The notes beneath the pieces were generated by a model that was not told the DNA's origin, searched no databases, and saw nothing but the letters and a program-made list of their open reading frames with translations. Made by a program: the position numbers and the translations under genes. From Manihot esculenta (lineage: Eukaryota; Streptophyta; Magnoliopsida; Malpighiales; Euphorbiaceae), in NCBI RefSeq assembly GCF_001659605.2, contig NC_035165.2, positions 13,016,445 through 13,080,444 on the forward strand: 64,000 nt of DNA, written 5' to 3'. This document shows, piece by piece, positions 11,232 to 22,847 of this stretch (positions are counted from its first letter, which is position 1; each line of letters opens with the position of its first letter).

Positions 11232-13473
11232 TGTAATACCCGGCTAAACTCCGGTATCGGAATTCCTACCGTCCGGTGGAATCTCGGATGTCAGAAACCT
11301 CTAGAAGGGTAAAATCATGTTTTTATAAAATGTTTTCATGTATTTTATGGTTTTTATGAAGAAAGGATTTGAGTTAAAGTTTTAAAGAAAAGAAAGAAGG
11401 AGAATGAAGGAAGAACCCAAGTTCGGTCACCGAACCTCAAGTTCAGCAACCGAACATGGGGTGCATGCGGAGGCACGCTAGGCCCCCGAAAGTGGCCTGG
11501 TCAGCCACCTATAAAGGGGTCCCCTGTCCGAAATGGGTGAGTTTTCTCTCCCCATTTTCGGCCAAGGTGAGTCTCTGACCTCCCTTGTCGATCTTGTGTT
11601 CTTTCTTCAAGTCTCTCACGTTTTTATGAGTTATTTAACTTGGTTTTGAAGATTTTTGGAGCTAAGATCAAGATTTGAAGCTTGGAGACCCCGGAGCTTC
11701 CTTCCTCCATTTCTCCAAGTTTAAGTCACCTCCCCTCTCGATCTTCAAGAGGTAAGGGTAGATCTTTAGCTTATCCCATGTTTTAAATAAGTTTTATGAA
11801 GGGTTATGGGGTAGAAATGCATGTTTAGGTTAGTTGATTGTTGTTAGAGTTAATGTTGAGCTTATGGATAATGTATGTTGTATGTGTACATGCTTTGTAT
11901 TGTTGTTGGGGTTTAGGATAGTTTAAGACCCCTATATGCTTGTTTGTGTGTGTATACATGTTGTAGAATAGCTAAATACATTTTTGTAAGGTTTGGGAGG
12001 CAAAATGTGCATGAGGAGACTGAGTTCTGCCACTTTGGAAGAACTCAGGTTCGGCAGCCGAAGGCCTTTTCGGCTGCCGAACCTGCCTGTGGAGGCAAGC
12101 TTTTGGCTGCCGAACCCTGCCCCCGAAAGTTGAACTTTCGGCTCTGGAGGGGAGTTTCGGCCGCCGAAGGTGCCATCGAACATGCATGAGTTTCGTCTCT
12201 AAAAGGGACTTTCGGCCGCCGAAGGTGCCGCCGAAAGTGGCTGAGTTTCGGCTCTGAAGGGCTTTCGGCCGCCGAACCTGCCGCCGAAAGTGCCCTGTTC
12301 AGCCTTCCTTTGCATGATTTCTGTGATTGTTTTATGATGTTTTGGGGGGTTTTTGGGGAGTTGTTTAGAGTCATGATAGTCTATGTTTCGTCCCTCATTT
12401 GAGTCCACCTGTGTAGGTTCGGACCCAAGGAACCGAGAACCCCAGCAGTGAGATAGCTGCTTCAGAGTCTTTTCAGTGCTAGCCTGAGGTGAGTAGAATG
12501 ACTCTTTATGTTTCAAAGCAAATAATGAAAGTTTTAGCATGATTCACGCATCATGAATGCCATGAGATATATTAGGTTGTTTGCATTAGAATACACGAAT
12601 ATGTTGCATTGCATATTATGTTGTTGATGTGGATGAACATTGAATGATCCATTAGTCCTTGTATGAAATGATATGATATGATATGATGATGATACGGTAC
12701 GGAAGTCCAGGAAGACCCATTCTACGTCTCTGGCACTATATAAGAGAAAGTCCAGGAATACCCATTCTACGTCCTGGCACATTGGAATGTTATGATATGT
12801 TATGTAAGGGAAAGACCAGGACCCATTCTACATTCTGGCACTATTGGATATGTAGAGGGCTATTGGTGACAAGTTCATCCTTAATGTGATTTGTTTGTGA
12901 TGTGATGCATTTCATGAAAGCATGAATTTTAATATAATATTTTACTATTCTGCTCACTGGGCTCTAGTAGCTCACCCCATTCCCTTAACCCCCAGGTTTG
13001 TAAGTACGGGCTAGACCAGGAAGTCAACAAGAGTAAAGAAGTCATGTTTTATGTAATAGTTAGAAGTGGACATGAAAGATAATGTATTGTAATATTATGA
13101 TGTAAGATATTGTTCAGATATGTTTATGAGGATTAGAATTGTGCTTGACCCTAGAGTTATAGTAAATCTCTTTTGTTCATGATCTATGTAATATTTTATG
13201 ATGTTTATGTAAACCAAGCTTAATATATGATATGTTACCCCATTGGAGCATTTGATGAGGGCTCCAGTGTGGGGTTTTATGGTTATGAGTTTGTGCATGC
13301 ACAGATTAAGCTTGGTAAATGAAAGAATAAGATTAAAGTTTTATGTATTTGTATGATCATGTATGAGATTTAACAGGTATACAGGAGGTATGTTAGGCTT
13401 GGTACGGGTCCCGGCGGCCTTAAGCCGATCTGGATCCTAGCACCGATAGCGGTCCGATTTTCGGGTCGTTACA
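11232..13473 (+). repeat. Element 3 3' LTR, complete
   Basis: TGTAATACCCGG to GGGTCGTTACA, about 2.24 kb. Contains TATAAA at about 11510 followed by the transcribed part, GCCGCC palindromes (12050-12300), the conserved short block, hairpins (12705-12840) and the perfect 12-base long-range stem with arms at 13213-13224 and 13305-13316. Downstream the sequence is minus-strand pol of element 0. Confidence 0.9.
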
Positions 13474-13628
13474 GATTACTTTTCTTCCCAAAACAAATCA
13501 TCCCTTTCATAGGAGACACCTTGAGCAACACCAAATCTCCCTTCTGAAACTCTACTTGCTTCCTGCGGACATCTGCATAGCTTTTCTGTCGACTCACAGC
13601 AGTCTTGATCCTTTCTCTGATGATGGGT
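13474..13628 (-). pseudogene. Element 0 pol fragment (after integrase core)
   Basis: Reading on the minus strand: IIRERIKTA, SRQKSYADVRRKQVEFQ, then GDLVLLKVSPMKG and FGKKS, which corresponds to the integrase C-terminal part in element 2. It continues the reading that stops at 25358. The two are separated by the inserted array 13629-25357, and the remainder of pol was lost at the junction with element 3. Confidence 0.85.
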
Positions 13629-16139
13629 TGTAACAGCCCGGAAACCGGTACCCTCTTTGTAACGGCCCAAACTGCTCGGCACTAGGATCCAGATCGGCTT
13701 AAGGCCGCCGGGACCCGTAGTAAGCCTGCTATGAACTCTGTGTATCTGTTAAAATCCCATACATGATCCGACTCGACTATTCCTTATTAAAACTTGTCTT
13801 TAAAACTACCAGACTTAACCTTTAAAACACTGTACTATAGGTCCAATCATATGAACCAAATGCTCAGACGTACTAATCTGAACTAGCCCTCAGGGCTATC
13901 TGTACTAAAGCAGTGATACTCTACCAAGTAACCTCCATGCACTATGCTCTGAAACATAGAACCCACCCTGTAGGGTCAGCATATCATAAGTTAACTTGGC
14001 TACCATAGAGTCACAGGAATCAAACCTGGTCTTCTCTATTGGCCTCTCTATGGATCACAGGAATCAAACCTGGTCTTTCCTCCGCACTGGTCTTGGGTCA
14101 AAGGAAGAAATCCCTGTCTTCCCTCACAGTTCTATTCACTGGGTTTTCGAAACACAACATGTATTAAGCCTGGTTTGACTCATTTCTCATCAAGCAACTA
14201 TAAAACAGGATACATGCATACACTAGGGATTAACATACACTGACAATAGGCAAAAGCACATTCTAATACATTGATACCTTAACTGACTAACTATTACATC
14301 ACTTTACATATATCCTTTGACATACATCATGTCCACACTATACTATTACATATGCAATCCTTTAGCAACTCTGATGCTTCTACCCTTCCCAGCTACTCTG
14401 AACCTGCAAAACTGGGATTAAGGGAAAGGGATGAGCTTCTACAGCCCAGTGAGTAGAAACACTGAAAACAGTTCATTCATACGCACTAGATATGAAAATG
14501 CATCACAACACAAACATCTCAATATATCTTGGATTAGACATGACCCCAAAACTCCCTCGACGGGCTATTGAAGTCGCCTTGGTCCAATCCCCACTAAGGT
14601 AGACATGACCCCAAAAATACCCTCTGTCAACACTGGCCCCCCCAAAGGAGCTACACAGGGCATTCCAACAAGTAATTGCCCAACTGACCTGACACAATGA
14701 CAGGAGCCGAAGCTTAGGCTATTGGAGTCGCCTGGGTCCACCTAATCTCTGATCACATAATATGCAATGCTTCACATTCGTGATTCTAATGCAATCACCC
14801 TAATACATATCATAGCATTCATGATGCATGAACTATGCTAAAGCATTATGTTTCTTTAATAAAAGATTAAGTTTAGTTCTACTCACCTCTGCTCCTCTGG
14901 CAGATACTGTACTGACTCTGTAACTTCTATCTCTGATGACCTCCTCGAACTCTCGGGTCCAAACCTATACAAATGGACTCGAATGAGGTGCCAAACACAC
15001 TCTACACAACTCATAAACAACTCTACAAGCTCATAAACCAAACACATAAAGCATGCAAAAGAAGGCTGGACAGGACACTTTCGGCGGCAGGTTCGGCGGC
15101 CGAATGTCCTCTCCAGAGACGAAACTCATGCACCTTCGGCGGCCGAATCTCCACTTTCGGCGGCCGAACCCTTTCGGGGGCATGGTTTGGGGGCCAAACC
15201 ACACTCCAGAGACGAAAGTCTCAACCTTCGGCGGCACCTTCGGCGGCCGAACCTCCCCTCCAGAGACGAAAGTCCAATCCTTCGGGGGCAGGTTGAGGCA
15301 GCCGAAACCACCTCCTCAACACGTTCGGCGGCCGAACCCTCCTTCGGCGGCCGAAGCTGGGTTCTCCAGTTAGGCAGAACCTCGCTCACCTCATGCTCAA
15401 CTTCCCCCAAACCTTACTCAACATGCATACAACACTCCACAACTTGCACATATGCTTATATATGCACAAAGGGGTCCAAAACTAGCCTATACCCCCAACA
15501 AAACACACTCAACTCATCAAATAGCACATAATCACCTCAAAATCCTCAAAAACTCAAAACATGCAACGACCCATGAAAACTCCTTAAAACCTTCAAAAAT
15601 CATGAAAACATGTAAGAAATCTCCATACTCCTCTTGTAAACAAAAGGATGGAAGATCCTAACGTGAAGAAATGGAGGAAACCCTCTCCAAAGCATCACAC
15701 CGTCAAAAACGCAACCTTTTTGCTTAAACTCCTCAAAACATGCTTAAATCTGAGTAAAACTCTCAAAGATTGGAAAGAACACATAGAAATCACTTAGAGA
15801 GGAAAGAAGACACACCTGAGGCGGCTGGGGAGTCGGAAAGCTTATCCCTTGACCGACTGAGGGCCCCCTTAAATAGTGGCTGGCCAAACCTCCTTCGGCA
15901 GCCGAACGTGCCTCCTAATCCATGCAAAGTTCGGCGGCCGAAACTCAACCTTCGGCGGCCGAACCTGGCAATTCTCCTCTATGCAAGTTCTTGCCAAAAC
16001 TCAAGTTTTAAAATTCATTTAAATAAAAACCGCTAAAAACATGTGTAAAAACATCCATGATACCCTTTGAGAGGAAACCGGCTCCGGAAAGTCCATCGGA
16101 ACACCGGAAGTCCAGACCCCACTCTAGCCGGGTATTACA
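13629..16139 (-). repeat. Array LTR 1 (left)
   Basis: TGTAACAGCCCGG to GGGTATTACA. Contains a short block with splice-like borders (about 14884-14975 reversed), GCCGCC/GGCGGC palindromes at 15075-15360 and 15890-15970, and an AATAGTGG-type degenerate TATA region near 15870. It differs from LTRs 2 and 3 by very few bases. Confidence 0.85.
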
Positions 16140-16177
16140 TTCTTCCCCCCTTTAAGAACATTCGTCCCCGAATGTTC
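16140..16177 (-). promoter_or_regulatory. Polypurine tract and stem-loop (array body 1)
   Basis: Reversed, the tract is AAAGGGGGGAAGAA (16153-16140) beside the LTR. The adjacent inverted repeat GAACATTCG/CGAATGTTC at 16177-16156 is identical in stem to that of elements 1 and 2. This shared signal ties the non-autonomous family to the autonomous one. Confidence 0.8.
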
Positions 16178-17332
16178 CTCAAAGGAAAAGAACAAAAACA
16201 GGCAAACAAGCCTAAACTCTCCTCTAACAGCGATACAGGTGTACCAGAGATCCTCTTGATCACCACCTCTGGTCCACTATACCCTGTACTAGGACGCATC
16301 ATGCTTCCTCTGCGCTACTCTGATTCCTTGCCCTTCTCTCTTCATCTTTCCAATCCTGGTTTCTATACTGCTCGGACTATTCTCAAAGCTGCAGGTGCCA
16401 TCCTGTAGGGTAGAAGGAAAGAAATGGTTCCGCGTCTAGACACCACTCCTGGGCTACCCTCTCACTCCTGAACAGAAGGGAACCCTGACAGCTCGTCTGG
16501 GAACATCTAGTACTTCCTAGGAACGGGCACTGAGGCTGATTCCCTGTCCTGACTACTGAACTTGCTCACAAGAGCAGAACCCTTTGACAACCTTTCCTGA
16601 GCAAAAGATGAGCCTACGGAACTGATATCACACCTCTGAGCATCTATACTCTGTCCCTCCAAAGGACTACCAGTCTGATCCATCCTGCGTTACTGCACTC
16701 TCCTACCTTGTCTCTGTGGACACAGGTAGTACTCTGAGTAGGTAGCCAATCCGCCCTAGAATGACAGCACACAGTCAAATCTAGAACCATAAGGTCAGCT
16801 GGATCGCATCTACTCACCCCAATTTCTGAACTGAACTAACTCTGTCTCAGATGGATCACACTTAGGGCCACTGACCCAAGAAAACACTCTAAGCCCAGAC
16901 GTCATCAAATCCCCTCTATCAATGGCTCACTACGCAACAAGGAAAGCGAAACACTGGGGGTACACAAACTGTATACACATCCGAGCACTTCTAAGTGAAC
17001 GTATCTCACGTCACGTGCTCAATGTGTTAGCCTGTACTATGTCAGGGTGAAGATCCAAGCGAAAGCTAATGGAACTTCCCTCGGGAATTTCTAAAGAAAA
17101 GGCTAACCCTTTCCTCTGCCTCTCCCTCTCAATCCCAGACGGACTCTAAGCTCTTTCTGTACTCTTCCTCTTTCTCTGCTCGTACTTACTCTTATGCTTG
17201 CTCTCTTTCACTTACTTCCTCATCTTATTCTCTCTATTGTTTCTTCTCCTCTAGCCTCCTCTACTCTTTTGCCTTACCAACTCTTATTCTTTTCTTCCTC
17301 TTTTATTTCTTAGTGTCCTTCCACTTCTGCTC
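16178..17332 (-). pseudogene. Decayed protease/linker region (array body 1)
   Basis: No open frame. On the minus strand short stretches align in order with the protease and linker region of element 0 (27720-28250). Examples are the reverse complements of GACAGCTCGTCTGGGAACATC, CTAGAATGACAGCACACAG and CTCAGATGGATCACACTTAG-like segments near 16490, 16755 and 16850. Pyrimidine-rich low-complexity DNA follows at 17100-17330. RT, RNase H and integrase are missing altogether. Confidence 0.6.
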
Positions 17333-17968
17333 TTACACTTTGCTACCTTTTGAGCTGCATATCTCTCTCTCATACTTATACACTTCAGACCACGCAAAAG
17401 TAAACATACCTGGTACCACGGGGTCTGATGTGGCTGCCTCCTCTCCTTGGCTCCTAGCCTGAGCCACTCTGCCTGCCAACATCTGCTGGGACTGACCTAT
17501 CCTGGGCGCAGTAGGACACTCACGTGCGAAGTGCCCTTCCTGTCCGCACTGGAAACATGCCGTAGTCCCTGCACGACAGACTCCCTTATGCATCTTTCCA
17601 CACCTCTCACATTGCGATCTTCCTCTTCCAGAGCTCGCACTCACATCTCGATTTACCCTAAAGCGCTTCCACATCCTGCCCTTCCTAGTCCTACCCCACT
17701 CCCTCGTGGTTTTCCCCCACCTTTTGCCTCTTGTGGCAGCTGTACTCCACGTGGAGGGATCATTTTCTCCTGAACCAGAAAGTTTGGAAGCCTTGGTCTG
17801 AGCATCTCCTGAACACTCTTCATCCATATTCACCTGTATACCTACACTCCTTCTCTGCATCTCTAATGCTACCTCTACTTCTCTTCTTCTTAGGTCTATT
17901 CCTTCTCTCCCTTGCTCAAACGATCCTTCAGACGGATCTGATTCCACAGATCGACTCGCTCCACTCAT
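17333..17968 (-). CDS. Short Gag-like protein with zinc knuckle (array body 1)
   Basis: About 211 residues if started at the ATG whose first base is 17968 (MSGASRSVES). This start is preferred over one 9 codons upstream because it follows a pyrimidine-rich CAG acceptor-like site placed as in the autonomous elements. Contains a charged, basic middle part and two cysteine motifs: CERCGKMHKGVC (spacing unlike a standard knuckle) and CFQCGQEGHFAREC, a canonical CX2CX4HX4C nucleic-acid-binding knuckle. It lacks the N-terminal Gag helices present in element 0. It could bind RNA or assist packaging, but whether it is expressed is unknown. The frame is intact in both bodies. Confidence 0.6.
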   Translation of the reverse strand: MSGASRSVESDPSEGSFEQGREGIDLRRREVEVALEMQRRSVGIQVNMDEECSGDAQTKASKLSGSGENDPSTWSTAATRGKRWGKTTREWGRTRKGRMWKRFRVNRDVSASSGRGRSQCERCGKMHKGVCRAGTTACFQCGQEGHFARECPTAPRIGQSQQMLAGRVAQARSQGEEAATSDPVVPGMFTFAWSEVYKYEREICSSKGSKV

Positions 17969-18226
17969 CTTAGCTCTCCTGAAGATCAAAAACAATCATG
18001 AGCACACATAGAGGTCATATGAATACACATGAACACAAAAAATAGACACCTGCATACACAGCAGAGCAGTCATGGCATTCATATCATCCTCAAAACTGGA
18101 CTCATCCTATGTGGACATGAGTGAACCTAATGTGCTTTGCCGTCTAAGACAACCTCGTTCCGATGTGAGATCTCTCTCATCCCTGAGCATCTTAGCTCAA
18201 CACACCGTACTCTAGAGGCCCTATGC

Positions 18227-18238
18227 TCTGATACCATC
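18227..18238 (-). promoter_or_regulatory. Primer-binding site (array body 1)
   Basis: The plus strand shows GCTCTGATACCATC before the LTR start at 18239. Reversed this is TGGTATCAGAGC, the tRNA-Met primer site, three bases from the LTR end. Confidence 0.85.
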
Positions 18239-20748
18239 TGTAACAGCCCGGAAACCGGTACCCTCTTTGTAACGGCCCAAACTGCTCGGCACTAGGATCC
18301 AGATCGGCTTAAGGCCGCCGGGACCCGTAGTAAGCCTGCTATGAACTCTGTGTATCTGTTAAAATCCCATACATGATCCGACTCGACTATTCCTTATTAA
18401 AACTTGTCTTTAAAACTACCAGACTTAACCTTTAAAACACTGTACTATAGGTCCAATCATATGAACCAAATGCTCAGACGTACTAATCTGAACTAGCCCT
18501 CAGGGCTATCTGTACTAAAGCAGTGATACTCTACCAAGTAACCTCCATGCACTATGCTCTGAAACATAGAACCCACCCTGTAGGGTCAGCATATCATAAG
18601 TTAACTTGGCTACCATAGAGTCACAGGAATCAAACCTGGTCTTCTCTATTGGCCTCTCTATGGATCACAGGAATCAAACCTGGTCTTTCCTCCGCACTGG
18701 TCTTGGGTCAAAGGAAGAAATCCCTGTCTTCCCTCACAGTTCTATTCACTGGGTTTTCGAAACACAACATGTATTAAGCCTGGTTTGACTCATTTCTCAT
18801 CAAGCAACTATAAAACAGGATACATGCATACACTAGGGATTAACATACACTGACAATAGGCAAAAGCACATTCTAATACATTGATACCTTAACTGACTAA
18901 CTATTACATCACTTTACATATATCCTTTGACATACATCATGTCCACACTATACTATTACATATGCAATCCTTTAGCAACTCTGATGCTTCTACCCTTCCC
19001 AGCTACTCTGAACCTGCAAAACTGGGATTAAGGGAAAGGGATGAGCTTCTACAGCCCAGTGAGTAGAAACACTGAAAACAGTTCATTCATACGCACTAGA
19101 TATGAAAATGCATCACAACACAAACATCTCAATATATCTTGGATTAGACATGACCCCAAAACTCCCTCGACGGGCTATTGAAGTCGCCTTGGTCCAATCC
19201 CCACTAAGGTAGACATGACCCCAAAAATACCCTCTGTCAACACTGGCCCCCCCAAAGGAGCTACACAGGGCATTCCAACAAGTAATTGCCCAACTGACCT
19301 GACACAATGACAGGAGCCGAAGCTTAGGCTATTGGAGTCGCCTGGGTCCACCTAATCTCTGATCACATAATATGCAATGCTTCACATTCGTGATTCTAAT
19401 GCAATCACCCTAATACATATCATAGCATTCATGATGCATGAACTATGCTAAAGCATTATGTTTCTTTAATAAAAGATTAAGTTTAGTTCTACTCACCTCT
19501 GCTCCTCTGGCAGATACTGTACTGACTCTGTAACTTCTATCTCTGATGACCTCCTCGAACTCTCGGGTCCAAACCTATACAAATGGACTCGAATGAGGTG
19601 CCAAACACACTCTACACAACTCATAAACAACTCTACAAGCTCATAAACCAAACACATAAAGCATGCAAAAGAAGGCTGGACAGGACACTTTCGGCGGCAG
19701 GTTCGGCGGCCGAATGTCCTCTCCAGAGACGAAACTCATGCACCTTCGGCGGCCGAATCTCCACTTTCGGCGGCCGAACCCTTTCGGGGGCATGGTTCGG
19801 GGGCCAAACCACACTCCAGAGACGAAAGTCTCAACCTTCGGCGGCACCTTCGGCGGCCGAACCTCCCCTCCAGAGACGAAAGTCCAATCCTTCGGGGGCA
19901 GGTTGAGGCAGCCGAAACCACCTCCTCAACACGTTCGGCGGCCGAACCCTCCTTCGGCGGCCGAAGCTGGGTTCTCCAGTTAGGCAGAACCTCGCTCACC
20001 TCATGCTCAACTTCCCCCAAACCTTACTCAACATGCATACAACACTCCACAACTTGCACATATGCTTATATATGCACAAAGGGGTCCAAAACTAGCCTAT
20101 ACCCCCAACAAAACACACTCAACTCATCAAATAGCACATAATCACCTCAAAATCCTCAAAAACTCAAAACATGCAACGACCCATGAAAACTCCTTAAAAC
20201 CTTCAAAAATCATGAAAACATGTAAGAAATCTCCATACTCCTCTTGTAAACAAAAGGATGGAAGATCCTAACGTGAAGAAATGGAGGAAACCCTCTCCAA
20301 AGCATCACACCGTCAAAACGCAACCTTTTTGCTTAAACTCCTCAAAACATGCTTAAATCTGAGTAAAACTCTCAAAGATTGGAAAGAACACATAGAAATC
20401 ACTTAGAGAGGAAAGAAGACACACCTGAGGCGGCTGGGGAGTCGGAAAGCTTATCCCTTGACCGACTGAGGGCCCCCTTAAATAGTGGCTGGCCAAACCT
20501 CCTTCGGCAGCCGAACGTGCCTCCTAATCCATGCAAAGTTCGGCGGCCGAAACTCAACCTTCGGCGGCCGAACCTGGCAATTCTCCTCTATGCAAGTTCT
20601 TGCCAAAACTCAAGTTTTAAAATTCATTTAAATAAAAACCGCTAAAAACATGTGTAAAAACATCCATGATACCCTTTGAGAGGAAACCGGCTCCGGAAAG
20701 TCCATCGGAACACCGGAAGTCCAGACCCCACTCTAGCCGGGTATTACA
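18239..20748 (-). repeat. Array LTR 2 (shared middle LTR)
   Basis: Same ends and landmarks as LTR 1. It serves simultaneously as the 5' LTR of body 1 and the 3' LTR of body 2 in the minus orientation, the hallmark of a tandem recombinant array. Confidence 0.85.
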
Positions 20749-21941
20749 TTCTTCCCCCCTTTAAGAACATTCGTCCCCGAATGTTCCTCAAAGGAAAAGA
20801 ACAAAAACAGGCAAACAAGCCTAAACTCTCCTCTAACAGCGATACAGGTGTACCAGAGATCCTCTTGATCACCACCTCTGGTCCACTATACCCTGTACTA
20901 GGACGCATCATGCTTCCTCTGCGCTACTCTGATTCCTTGCCCTTCTCTCTTCATCTTTCCAATCCTGGTTTCTATACTGCTCGGACTATTCTCAAAGCTG
21001 CAGGTGCCATCCTGTAGGGTAGAAGGAAAGAAATGGTTCCGCGTCTAGACACCACTCCTGGGCTACCCTCTCACTCCTGAACAGAAGGGAACCCTGACAG
21101 CTCGTCTGGGAACATCTAGTACTTCCTAGGAACGGGCACTGAGGCTGATTCCCTGTCCTGACTACTGAACTTGCTCACAAGAGCAGAACCCTTTGACAAC
21201 CTTTCCTGAGCAAAAGATGAGCCTACGGAACTGATATCACACCTCTGAGCATCTATACTCTGTCCCTCCAAAGGACTACCAGTCTGATCCATCCTGCGTT
21301 ACTGCACTCTCCTACCTTGTCTCTGTGGACACAGGTAGTACTCTGAGTAGGTAGCCAATCCGCCCTAGAATGACAGCACACAGTCAAATCTAGAACCATA
21401 AGGTCAGCTGGATCGCATCTACTCACCCCAATTTCTGAACTGAACTAACTCTGTCTCAGATGGATCACACTTAGGGCCACTGACCCAAGAAAACACTCTA
21501 AGCCCAGACGTCATCAAATCCCCTCTATCAATGGCTCACTACGCAACAAGGAAAGCGAAACACTGGGGGTACACAAACTGTATACACATCCGAGCACTTC
21601 TAAGTGAACGTATCTCACGTCACGTGCTCAATGTGTTAGCCTGTACTATGTCAGGGTGAAGATCCAAGCGAAAGCTAATGGAACTTCCCTCGGGAATTTC
21701 TAAAGAAAAGGCTAACCCTTTCCTCTGCCTCTCCCTCTCAATCCCAGACGGACTCTAAGCTCTTTCTGTACTCTTCCTCTTTCTCTGCTCGTACTTACTC
21801 TTATGCTTGCTCTCTTTCACTTACTTCCTCATCTTATTCTCTCTATTGTTTCTTCTCCTCTAGCCTCCTCTACTCTTTTGCCTTACCAACTCTTATTCTT
21901 TTCTTCCTCTTTTATTTCTTAGTGTCCTTCCACTTCTGCTC
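20749..21941 (-). pseudogene. Polypurine tract and decayed protease region (array body 2)
   Basis: Copy of 16140-17332 with the same length and no obvious differences. The polypurine tract is at 20749-20762 and the stem-loop at 20765-20786. Confidence 0.6.
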
Positions 21942-22577
21942 TTACACTTTGCTACCTTTTGAGCTGCATATCTCTCTCTCATACTTATACACTTCAGACC
22001 ACGCAAAAGTAAACATACCTGGTACCACGGGGTCTGATGTGGCTGCCTCCTCTCCTTGGCTCCTAGCCTGAGCCACTCTGCCTGCCAACATCTGCTGGGA
22101 CTGACCTATCCTGGGCGCAGTAGGACACTCACGTGCGAAGTGCCCTTCCTGTCCGCACTGGAAACATGCCGTAGTCCCTGCACGACAGACTCCCTTATGC
22201 ATCTTTCCACACCTCTCACATTGCGATCTTCCTCTTCCAGAGCTCGCACTCACATCTCGATTTACCCTAAAGCGCTTCCACATCCTGCCCTTCCTAGTCC
22301 TACCCCACTCCCTCGTGGTTTTCCCCCACCTTTTGCCTCTTGTGGCAGCTGTACTCCACGTGGAGGGATCATTTTCTCCTGAACCAGAAAGTTTGGAAGC
22401 CTTGGTCTGAGCATCTCCTGAACACTCTTCATCCATATTCACCTGTATACCTACACTCCTTCTCTGCATCTCTAATGCTACCTCTACTTCTCTTCTTCTT
22501 AGGTCTATTCCTTCTCTCCCTTGCTCAAACGATCCTTTAGACGGATCTGATTCCACAGATCGACTCGCTCCACTCAT
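21942..22577 (-). CDS. Short Gag-like protein with zinc knuckle (array body 2)
   Basis: Same 211-residue reading as in body 1 with one visible replacement (DPSKGSF here, DPSEGSF in body 1). Retention of the open frame in both copies mostly reflects very recent duplication and is not by itself proof of selection. Confidence 0.6.
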   Translation of the reverse strand: MSGASRSVESDPSKGSFEQGREGIDLRRREVEVALEMQRRSVGIQVNMDEECSGDAQTKASKLSGSGENDPSTWSTAATRGKRWGKTTREWGRTRKGRMWKRFRVNRDVSASSGRGRSQCERCGKMHKGVCRAGTTACFQCGQEGHFARECPTAPRIGQSQQMLAGRVAQARSQGEEAATSDPVVPGMFTFAWSEVYKYEREICSSKGSKV

Positions 22578-22847
22578 CTTAGCTCTCCTGAAGATCAAAA
22601 ACAATCATGAGCACACATAGAGGTCATATGAATACACATGAACACAAAAAATAGACACCTGCATACACAGCAGAGCAGTCATGGCATTCATATCATCCTC
22701 AAAACTGGACTCATCCTATGTGGACATGAGTGAACCTAATGTGCTTTGCCGTCTAAGACAACCTCGTTCCGATGTGAGATCTCTCTCATCCCTGAGCATC
22801 TTAGCTCAACACACCGTACTCTAGAGGCCCTATGCTCTGATACCATC

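Larger units (their letters stand above)
7490..13473 (+). mobile_element. Element 3: plus-strand chromovirus deletion derivative
   Basis: Order: truncated 5' LTR (7490-8936), primer site (8940-8952), gag (from 9181), protease start, a direct jump to the chromodomain end of pol (junction near 10975-10990), polypurine tract (11219-11231) and complete 3' LTR (11232-13473). RT, RNase H and integrase are absent. It sits inside element 0 in the opposite orientation. Its left flank was lost together with half of each neighbouring LTR, so no target duplication can be checked. Confidence 0.8.

Noticed and set aside
13996..14178. Small plus-strand frame repeated three times (also 18606-18788 and 23215-23397), and others in the array LTRs
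   Set aside because: They recur only because the LTR is triplicated. No family resemblance, and they are antisense to the element.
15075..15360. Regularly spaced palindromic repeats that could suggest a CRISPR array
   Set aside because: Spacing is irregular, the motifs are 13 bases, they lie in LTRs of a plant genome, and no cas genes are present.
17447..17973. Plus-strand frames opposite the zinc-knuckle gene
   Set aside because: Shadows of the minus-strand Gag-like frame; residue composition is that of a reverse translation.
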